Below, piece by piece: positions 1 to 4,318 of a stretch of 6,181 bases of DNA. This DNA comes from Planctomycetota bacterium (GTDB lineage Bacteria; Planctomycetota; Phycisphaerae; UBA1845). The notes beneath the pieces were generated by a model that did not search any database, was not told where the DNA came from, and worked only from the letters and a program-made list of their open reading frames with translations. The position numbers and the translations under genes were made by a program. How positions within the stretch are numbered: the first letter of the stretch is position 1; every line of letters starts with the position of its first letter. Location of the stretch: contig JAJRUK010000293.1 of the NCBI GenBank assembly GCA_024277835.1, positions 1-6,181 of the forward strand. The letters run 5' to 3'.

Positions 1-397
1 GGTGCCGCTTCCGAGTTATACATCGGTCTCGGGTATCCCCGTCACGCAGCTCATCCCCGAAGCTCGCCTGACCGAAATCATCCAGCGGGCGAAGATGGGC
101 GGTGGCGAGTTGGTCAAACTCATGGGCACAAGCGCTTACTACGCCCCGGCGGCGGGTTCGATCCAGATGGTCGAAGCGATCGTCAAGGACAAGAAACGCA
201 TCCTGCCATGCGCCGGATTCTGCGACAAAGAATACGGCGTCGGCGGGTACTTCGTCGGTGTGCCATGCGTCCTCGGCGCAGGCGGTGTTGAGAAGGTTAT
301 CGAGGTCGAGCTATCCGATAACGAGCGCAAGCTGTTCGATAGTAGCGTCGAACATGTCAAGGAACTGGCAGGACTGGCAGAAAGCGTTTTGAAATAG
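1..397 (+). CDS. mdh: Malate dehydrogenase, C-terminal part (5' end outside window)
   Basis: This is the last 131 residues of an NAD-dependent malate dehydrogenase of the lactate-dehydrogenase-like type, which interconverts malate and oxaloacetate in the TCA cycle in the cytoplasm. The codon phase starts at base 2. The GTG there is an internal valine of the family block VPLPSYTSVSGIPVTQL, not a start. Family blocks seen in order are GGGELVKLMGTSAYYAPAA (substrate-domain helix), MVEAIVKDKKRILPC, the YGVGGYFVGVPCVLGAGGVEKVIE strand-turn-strand, and the closing helix region ELSDNERKLFDSSVEHVKEL. The Rossmann nucleotide-binding half and the catalytic His/Asp/Arg residues would lie upstream and cannot be checked. 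The gene ends with TAG at 395-397, and an intrinsic terminator follows about 70 bp later, so this is the end of its transcription unit. The identification rests on recalled family sequence and is strong. Confidence 0.93.
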   Translation, partial: VPLPSYTSVSGIPVTQLIPEARLTEIIQRAKMGGGELVKLMGTSAYYAPAAGSIQMVEAIVKDKKRILPCAGFCDKEYGVGGYFVGVPCVLGAGGVEKVIEVELSDNERKLFDSSVEHVKELAGLAESVLK

Positions 398-464
398 AAA
401 AATCGCTGCCCGCCACACTAAATATCGACGGATAGCAACCGAATCAAACAAAAGGCAACGATCT

Positions 465-492
465 GCCCGCAGGAAAGTCCTGTGGGCTTTTT
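465..492 (+). terminator. Rho-independent terminator after mdh
   Basis: A 10-bp stem (465-474 GCCCGCAGGA with 478-487 TCCTGTGGGC, one G-T wobble) closes a 3-nt loop (AAG) and is followed at once by five T (488-492). This is the classical intrinsic terminator layout. It sits 68 bp after the mdh stop and separates mdh from the membrane-protein gene that follows. Confidence 0.88.
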
Positions 493-546
493 GCTTTGGC
501 TTGCCTACAATCAGTTGGGCCAATCAAGTCAAACTTTGCGGGACGG

Positions 547-990
547 ATGATGACGGTGAAGCGATGTGTCGGTTGTAGCGGGCGGATTAAACCCAAGGAC
601 ATGGGCGCGTGCCCGAAGTGTGGCCGGGAAGTTACGCCGGCGGATGCGTTTCTTAAGCAACCCGGTTGGTGGCTGATGCCGGAGATGCGTTATCAGAATG
701 CGTATGTCTGGCTGGTGCTGGTTTCGTCGCTTGATGTGATGCTGACGATCATTGTGCTTGTGGCGAAGGGTGGGTTTGAAGTGAATCCGGTCGCGGCTGC
801 GGTGATTGATACGCACGGGTTTGGGTGGGCGATTGTTTTTAAGTTTGCGATCGTTGTACTCGTAGTTCTCATCTGCGAAGTGGTCGGGCGGATGCACGAT
901 CGATCGGGTCGCAAGCTCGCCAAGGCCGCTGTTGTTATCAATTCTATGCCGGTGGTTTATACGTTTGCGCTTTTGCTTCTTGTTGGATAG
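547..990 (+). CDS. Zinc-ribbon plus DUF5658-like three-helix membrane protein
   Basis: A 147-residue protein of unknown function. An N-terminal zinc ribbon has Cys pairs at residues 7/10 (CVGC) and 22/25 (CPKC). A short linker with GWW (40-42) leads to three predicted membrane helices at about 52-73, 93-113 and 126-146. Between helices 1 and 2 is the block GGFEVNP (75-81), and helix 1 carries Asp63 and a following Thr67. This D..T plus E.NP pattern matches my memory of the DUF5658 family, but I could not check it. The start is ATG 547 or ATG 550. A TTG at 496 would add 17 residues, but it lies directly behind the terminator T-run and overlaps a TACAAT -10-like hexamer (506-511), so I prefer 547. 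Only a weak GGGACGG precedes the ATG. The ribbon suggests cytosolic metal, protein or nucleic-acid binding at the membrane, but the role is unknown. Confidence 0.8.
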   Translation: MMTVKRCVGCSGRIKPKDMGACPKCGREVTPADAFLKQPGWWLMPEMRYQNAYVWLVLVSSLDVMLTIIVLVAKGGFEVNPVAAAVIDTHGFGWAIVFKFAIVVLVVLICEVVGRMHDRSGRKLAKAAVVINSMPVVYTFALLLLVG

Positions 991-1020
991 CTGCGCGATA
1001 CTCTCATAAGCCCTTTTGCT

Positions 1021-1048
1021 TTGACTCCAGTCCGAACGGATGTATACT
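1021..1048 (+). promoter_or_regulatory. Sigma70-like promoter for the small gene at 1071
   Basis: TTGACT (1021-1026, 5 of 6 to consensus) and TATACT (1043-1048, 5 of 6) are separated by 16 bp, with TG just before the -10 box. Transcription would begin near 1055, leaving a leader of about 16 nt that contains the GGGAG ribosome site. It is one of the best promoter matches in the window, but it is a sequence match only. Confidence 0.6.
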
Positions 1049-1057
1049 TGTGGTGCT

Positions 1058-1062
1058 GGGAG
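1058..1062 (+). promoter_or_regulatory. Ribosome binding site that fixes the start at ATG 1071
   Basis: GGGAG lies 8 nt before ATG 1071. The alternative in-frame GTG at 1050 lies upstream of this site and at about the predicted transcription start, so it is unlikely to be used. Confidence 0.6.
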
Positions 1063-1070
1063 ACCACTTG

Positions 1071-1319
1071 ATGCGACAGCATGAGATCAGAGAGTATCTT
1101 CGACACGAACCGTTCCGCCCGTTCCGGGTCCACCTGAGCAACGGTCAATCGCATGACGTCCGCCACCCCGAGCTTGCTGCACTAACGCGACATAGCGTGG
1201 TCGTTGTTCTTCCCGAAGATAGCTCTCGCGAAACAAACGGTGATGTGCCTGATCGTATTATCCAGTGCGACCTTGTCCATGTCGTTGCTCTTGAGCCATT
1301 GAACGGCGATGGCCCATAG
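1071..1319 (+). CDS. Small conserved hypothetical protein (planctomycete REYLR..PFRPF type)
   Basis: A soluble 82-residue protein with no signal peptide or membrane segment. It begins with a short helix and the block REYLRHEPFRPFRVHLSNG (7-25), then DVRHPE (29-34), a beta-rich stretch HSVVVVLPE (41-49), a polar loop, and a last strand DLVHVVALEPL (67-77). I recognise this pattern as a small protein family that recurs, often in many copies per genome, in planctomycetes. No function is known to me. The fold is probably a small beta barrel or sheet, which is inference. The start is chosen from the GGGAG site 8 nt upstream and the sigma70-like promoter just before it. The gene appears to be its own transcription unit: neither neighbour is closer than 80 bp and the function of neither suggests a link. 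Confidence 0.8.
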   Translation: MRQHEIREYLRHEPFRPFRVHLSNGQSHDVRHPELAALTRHSVVVVLPEDSSRETNGDVPDRIIQCDLVHVVALEPLNGDGP

Positions 1320-1353
1320 CACTGCGGTTCGGTTCGTTCATCGAAATCGCCTG

Positions 1354-1391
1354 CCGCTCTGTTAGCTCCCTTACGGTCGCTGCTCTGATAC
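1354..1391. repeat. Possible remnant of a dispersed intergenic repeat
   Basis: The intergenic stretch contains GCTCCCTTACGGTCGC (1365-1380) flanked by two imperfect CYGCTCTG copies (1353-1360 CCGCTCTG-like and 1379-1386 CTGCTCTG-like). I recall a motif with the core CTCCCTTACGGTCGC as a frequent non-coding repeat in planctomycete genomes. There is only one copy in this window, so it cannot be confirmed here. Confidence 0.3.
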
Positions 1392-1394
1392 CTG

Positions 1395-1424
1395 TTGGCT
1401 GATTCGCGGCTTCCGTGCTATCCT
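1395..1424 (+). promoter_or_regulatory. Possible extended -10 promoter for the beta-oxidation pair
   Basis: TTGGCT (1395-1400) is followed after 18 bp by TATCCT (1419-1424), which is preceded by TGC, the extended -10 motif. Each box matches 4 of 6 consensus bases. The start would be near 1431, giving a leader of about 33 nt for the gene at 1464. It is moderately weak as a match but well placed. Confidence 0.35.
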
Positions 1425-1453
1425 CCTGCTTGGTATTCATCCGTTAAGATTGC

Positions 1454-1458
1454 GAGGA
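1454..1458 (+). promoter_or_regulatory. Ribosome binding site that fixes the GTG start at 1464
   Basis: GAGGA ends 5 nt before GTG 1464. Translation from this GTG begins directly with the family N-terminus NEIAVIGAGTMG. The longer in-frame reading from TTG 1395 would add 23 non-homologous-looking residues and overlap the predicted promoter. Confidence 0.6.
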
Positions 1459-1463
1459 CGCGC

Positions 1464-2678
1464 GTGAATGAGATTGCCGTTATTGGGGCTGGGACGATGG
1501 GGGCGGGGATTGCGCAGCTTGCAGCGAAGTGTGGGTGCGTCGTGCATCTTGTTGATGTGAATGGCGACGTACTCGCTGGTGGAATCGACGCCATCGCTAA
1601 GCGATTCGCGCGGTCGGTCGAAAAGGGGCGCATGTCCGAAGCTGATCGAGATGCCGCGATGGACCGGATCAAACCGGCGAGCGCGATCGGCGATCTGGAC
1701 AGTGTTGAACTCGCCATCGAAGCTGTCGTCGAGAACATGGACGTCAAGCACAAAGTCTTCGCACAACTCGAAAACGCGACGCCCAAGTCGGCGATTCTTG
1801 CGTCGAACACGTCGTCGCTGTCGGTTAGTAAGATCGCGGAGTCAGTCGGCGACCCGTCGCGCGTTGTGGGGATGCACTTTTTTAACCCTGCCCCGGTCAT
1901 GCCGCTTGTCGAAGTCATTGCCGGCACGGAAAGCGCCCCTGCAAGCATCGACTTCGCCTTTCAAGCCGCCAAGTCGTGGGGAAAAGTTCCGGTTCGTGCG
2001 AAAGATACGCCGGGGTTTATCGTGAATCGCGTCGCGCGGGGTTTTTATCTGGAAGCGTTGCGACTTCTTGGCGAAGGCGTTGCGGGGATCGACGAAATCG
2101 ATCAGGTGATGAAAACGCACGGCGGTTTTCGCATGGGGCCATTCGAGTTGATGGACCTTGTCGGACTTGACGTGAACCTGGCGGTGAGTACGTCCGTGTG
2201 GCAGCAGATGAACAAGCATCCGCGATTCACACCGCACGAGATTCAGCAAAGCCTTGTTGAAGCGGGCCACCTCGGGCGAAAAACCGGGCGGGGGTTTTAT
2301 TCATATGAGAAAGAACATCCGCTAGCGGCGTTTCCAGTGTCGCGGCAGAGTTTTGAGGTGAACCCGAAGCTCGGCGATGTGCTCAATGCGTTTTGTACGC
2401 GAAGCGGTGTTGCGTCGGCGGGTTCGACGGAGCAATATGTGTTCGCGCGGATTCTATGTGCGATTCTCAACGAAGCGGGTCTTGCGTGGGGTGCTCGCGT
2501 TGCAACGAGCGACGACATCGACATCGCCATGCAAAAAGGCACGAATTATCCGAAAGGCCCACTCGCCTGGGCGGATGAGATTGGCGGACGGAATGTTCGC
2601 GGGGCGCTTCGCGGGTTAAATGATGTTGTGGGCGACGGTCGGTATGAACCGGCGAAGATATTTGCGGAAGCGGACTGA
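1464..2678 (+). CDS. 3-hydroxyacyl-CoA dehydrogenase with two C-terminal domains
   Basis: A 404-residue NAD-dependent enzyme that oxidises (S)-3-hydroxyacyl-CoA to 3-oxoacyl-CoA (PaaH/FadB2/Hbd group). The Rossmann domain (1-180) opens with GAGTMGAG (8-15) and has Asp31 at the end of beta-2, as expected for NAD preference. The catalytic set known from the human enzyme is present at the same spacing: Ser117 (SNTSS), His138 (MHFFNP), Glu150 and Asn188 (FIVNR). The first C-terminal domain (183-282) holds GPFELMDLVGLD (225-236) and GRKTGRGFYSY (271-281). A second, shorter copy of that domain (about 323-404) holds ILNEAGLAWGARVATSDDID and NYPKGPLAWAD, as in the longer PaaH-like members rather than the about 280-residue Hbd type. 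Start choice: GTG with GAGGA 5 nt upstream. The thiolase for the next reaction follows 118 bp later on the same strand. The chain-length or acid substrate cannot be told from sequence alone. Confidence 0.93.
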   Translation: MNEIAVIGAGTMGAGIAQLAAKCGCVVHLVDVNGDVLAGGIDAIAKRFARSVEKGRMSEADRDAAMDRIKPASAIGDLDSVELAIEAVVENMDVKHKVFAQLENATPKSAILASNTSSLSVSKIAESVGDPSRVVGMHFFNPAPVMPLVEVIAGTESAPASIDFAFQAAKSWGKVPVRAKDTPGFIVNRVARGFYLEALRLLGEGVAGIDEIDQVMKTHGGFRMGPFELMDLVGLDVNLAVSTSVWQQMNKHPRFTPHEIQQSLVEAGHLGRKTGRGFYSYEKEHPLAAFPVSRQSFEVNPKLGDVLNAFCTRSGVASAGSTEQYVFARILCAILNEAGLAWGARVATSDDIDIAMQKGTNYPKGPLAWADEIGGRNVRGALRGLNDVVGDGRYEPAKIFAEAD

Positions 2679-2683
2679 TTGGA

Positions 2684-2775
2684 AACACTGGTTACAAACC
2701 GGTGCCACACAAGAATCAAGACACACCGGCTGGAAGCCGGTGCCACACTGGAACAAGGGCAAACCAGTGCCACAC
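2684..2775 (+). repeat. Three tandem hairpins with GTGCCACAC tails
   Basis: Copy a (2686-2710) has arms CACTGGTT and AACCGGTG around ACA (one G-T pair). Copy b (2724-2748) has perfect 8-bp arms CACCGGCT and AGCCGGTG around GGA. Copy c (2746-2775) has 6-bp arms CACTGG and CCAGTG around a 12-nt loop. All three close with GTGCCACAC. I recall hairpins of this kind as highly repeated in planctomycete genomes, where their reverse complement gives spurious 'GTGFQPV' peptides. They fill nearly all of the gap between the dehydrogenase and the thiolase. With no T-run after any stem, they are not intrinsic terminators. They might instead modulate or stabilise the two-gene mRNA. Confidence 0.8.
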
Positions 2776-2781
2776 TTTGAC

Positions 2782-2786
2782 AGGGA
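2782..2786 (+). promoter_or_regulatory. Ribosome binding site of the thiolase gene
   Basis: AGGGA ends 10 nt before ATG 2797. It lies just outside the last hairpin repeat (ends 2775), so the repeats have not displaced it. Confidence 0.45.
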
Positions 2787-2796
2787 TTGACAAGCG

Positions 2797-3996
2797 ATGT
2801 TGCGACGAGCGGTTGTAATTGATGCGGTGCGGACGCCTGTTGGGCGGTATGGCGGCGGATTGAGTAAGGTTCGCCCGGACGACCTTGCGGCGCTGGTGAT
2901 TCGGACGCTTGTTGCGCGGACGGGGATCGATCCGGCGGTCATCGATGACGTCTACCTCGGCGCAGCCAACCAAGCAGGCGAGGATAATCGAAACGTTGCA
3001 CGGATGGCGGCGCTGCTTGCGGGGTTGCCTGATTCAGTGCCGGGGTCAACGGTGAACCGTTTGTGCGCGTCGAGCCTAGACGCGATCAACATCGCTGCGC
3101 GAATGATCGAAGCGAATCATGGCGACGTGATGATCGCGGGCGGCGTCGAGAGCATGTCGCGCGCTCCGCTTGTGGTTGCAAAGAGCGAGACCGCGTTTAG
3201 TCGTAACGCTGAGATGTATGATACGACGATTGGCTGGCGGTTTACGAATAAAAAGCTCGCGGAGATGTATCATCCGTTTTCGATGGGCGAGACGGCTGAG
3301 AATGTCGCGAAAAAGTTTAACCTGACTCGCGAGGAGCAGGACGAGTTCGCCTATCAGTCGCAGATGAAATGCAAGGCCGCGATGGAGTCGGGCAAGTTCG
3401 TTGACGAGATTGTGGCTGTTGAGGTGCCGCAGCGGAAAGGTGATCCGGTTGTGGTTGATCGCGATGAACATTCAAGACCCGAGACGACGATGGCTGGGCT
3501 TGGGAAGTTGCGGGCAGCCTTTGCTAAGGACGGGACGGTAACCGCCGGGAACGCTTCCGGGATCAACGACGGGGCAGCCGCCCTTCTGATTGTCGAGGAA
3601 AAGCTGGCGGAGAAGCTTGGATTGACGCCGGTGGCGGTAGTCGGTTGTTCTGCGACGGCGGGTGTTGATCCAGCACACATGGGCCTTGGTCCGATCCCTG
3701 CGACAAAGAAAGCGCTTTCGCGTGCGGGGATTTCCGTTTGTGATCTTGACCTAATCGAACTCAACGAAGCCTTCGCCGCCCAGTCGATTCCGTGCATCCG
3801 CGACCTTGAGCTTGACCCGGCCAAGGTAAACGTCAACGGCGGATCGATCGCGCTGGGACACCCGCTAGGTTGCAGCGGGGCACGAATCGTGACGACGCTC
3901 TTGCATGAAATGAAACGCCGCAACGCGAAGCGCGGACTGGCGACGATGTGCGTGGGGGTTGGCCAGGGAGTGGCGACAGTTTTTCAAAGCCCGTAG
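2797..3996 (+). CDS. Thiolase (acetyl-CoA C-acyltransferase), PcaF/PaaJ-like
   Basis: A full-length 399-residue type I/II thiolase that cleaves 3-oxoacyl-CoA with CoA to give acetyl-CoA and a shortened acyl-CoA. The nucleophilic Cys90 sits in NRLCASS (87-93), His355 in GHPLG (354-358), and the acid/base Cys385 in MCVGVGQG (384-391). NEAFAAQ (323-329) and NASGINDGAAA (252-262) are also present. The GAANQAGEDNRNVARM block (55-70), GGVESMSRAP and TTIGWRF closely resemble 3-oxoadipyl-CoA thiolases as I remember them, so an aromatic or dicarboxylic substrate is possible, but general 3-ketoacyl-CoA thiolases share much of this. The residue after Cys90-Ala91-Ser92 is Ser where Gly is more usual, a minor oddity. 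It follows the 3-hydroxyacyl-CoA dehydrogenase and probably shares its transcript. No hydratase, acyl-CoA dehydrogenase or CoA ligase is in view. A repeat element begins at the stop codon. Confidence 0.94.
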   Translation: MLRRAVVIDAVRTPVGRYGGGLSKVRPDDLAALVIRTLVARTGIDPAVIDDVYLGAANQAGEDNRNVARMAALLAGLPDSVPGSTVNRLCASSLDAINIAARMIEANHGDVMIAGGVESMSRAPLVVAKSETAFSRNAEMYDTTIGWRFTNKKLAEMYHPFSMGETAENVAKKFNLTREEQDEFAYQSQMKCKAAMESGKFVDEIVAVEVPQRKGDPVVVDRDEHSRPETTMAGLGKLRAAFAKDGTVTAGNASGINDGAAALLIVEEKLAEKLGLTPVAVVGCSATAGVDPAHMGLGPIPATKKALSRAGISVCDLDLIELNEAFAAQSIPCIRDLELDPAKVNVNGGSIALGHPLGCSGARIVTTLLHEMKRRNAKRGLATMCVGVGQGVATVFQSP

Positions 3997-4016
3997 CCCC
4001 CAAGGAACGAAACGGT
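3995..4016 (+). repeat. Degenerate AGCCCC repeat core overlapping the thiolase stop
   Basis: The sequence starting inside the TAG stop reads AGCCCCCAAGGAACGAAACG, a decayed version of the AGCCCC..GGGGCGRAACG core found intact at 4055, 4128 and, inverted, at 4179 and 4251. The second half of the palindrome has mutated. No clear associated tetraloop hairpin remains, although an imperfect GTCTC (4015-4019) / GAGAC (4042-4046) pairing is visible after it. Confidence 0.45.
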
Positions 4017-4054
4017 CTCGCAAGCCGTGGGACTCGGACGTGAGACGCTGGGGC

Positions 4055-4146
4055 AGCCCCGAAGGGGCGGAACGGTATTGGAAGCCCACAGCGCGAGCTG
4101 TGGGATGTGGTCGGGCGATGGTTGCGAAGCCCCGGAGGGGCGGAAC
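4055..4146 (+). repeat. Hairpin repeat unit, direct orientation (core - GCGA hairpin - core)
   Basis: Core 1 is AGCCCCGAAGGGGCGGAAC (4055-4073). After 11 nt comes a perfect 8-bp hairpin, CCCACAGC (4085-4092) and GCTGTGGG (4097-4104), closed by the tetraloop GCGA (a GNRA loop). After 23 nt comes core 2, AGCCCCGGAGGGGCGGAAC (4128-4146). The cores themselves are short palindromes. The region between the thiolase and the next gene (3997-4318) holds nothing but this array and short spacers. I recall similar AGCCCC..GGGGCGG repeats between genes in planctomycetes. There is no T-run, so a terminator role is not shown. Confidence 0.8.
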
Positions 4147-4178
4147 TATGTTGACGGTCGTCTGTGGTTGAAAACAAG

Positions 4179-4269
4179 GTTTCGCCCCGTTGGGGCTAGT
4201 CCGTTTGCGCATGCACGTTTCCCCCGGCTCGCGCCGGGGGCTGGGAATGCGTTTCGCCCCTTTGGGGCT
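4179..4269 (-). repeat. Hairpin repeat unit, inverted orientation (mirror of the unit at 4055-4146)
   Basis: Read on the minus strand, this is core AGCCCCAAAGGGGCGAAAC (4269-4251), a 10-nt gap, a perfect 8-bp hairpin CCCCCGGC / GCCGGGGG with loop GCGA (4240-4221), a 23-nt gap, and core AGCCCCAACGGGGCGAAAC (4197-4179). The order, the loop sequence and the 23-nt spacing match the direct unit, while the stem bases differ in a compensating way (every pair is kept). The two units are separated by 32 bp, so the whole array is a large inverted repeat. Confidence 0.8.
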
Positions 4270-4318
4270 GACGTTGTGCGATGATTGGTTGTCTAAACTT
4301 GAAATATGTTGACTGCGA

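Noticed and set aside
496..546. TTG start for the zinc-ribbon protein at 496
   Set aside because: It would lie immediately after the terminator T-run and over a possible -10 box, and would add 17 residues unrelated to the zinc ribbon. ATG 547/550 fits better.
1561..2025. Other open frames inside the dehydrogenase gene on both strands
   Set aside because: They are shadows of the dehydrogenase frame, with Arg/Ser-rich composition typical of frame-shifted GC-rich coding DNA.
2777..2797. TTGACA at 2777-2782 as the -35 of a thiolase promoter
   Set aside because: The start codon is only 14 nt beyond this hexamer, and no -10 box can fit before it.
2616..2942. Minus-strand open frame containing CGTGFQPV-like peptides
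   Set aside because: It is generated by the reverse complement of the three hairpin repeats and the start of the thiolase gene. It is a known type of annotation artefact, not a gene.
4085..4240. Intrinsic terminators after the thiolase
   Set aside because: Both 8-bp hairpins lack a following T-run on either strand, so a Rho-independent function is not supported.
4055..4269. CRISPR array
   Set aside because: The repeated cores are themselves short palindromes in mixed orientations with related spacers. There is no uniform repeat-spacer pattern and no cas gene.
3959..4284. Two short plus-strand open frames across the repeat array after the thiolase
   Set aside because: They consist of translated repeat cores and hairpins in two different frames, with no ribosome sites and no protein-like character.
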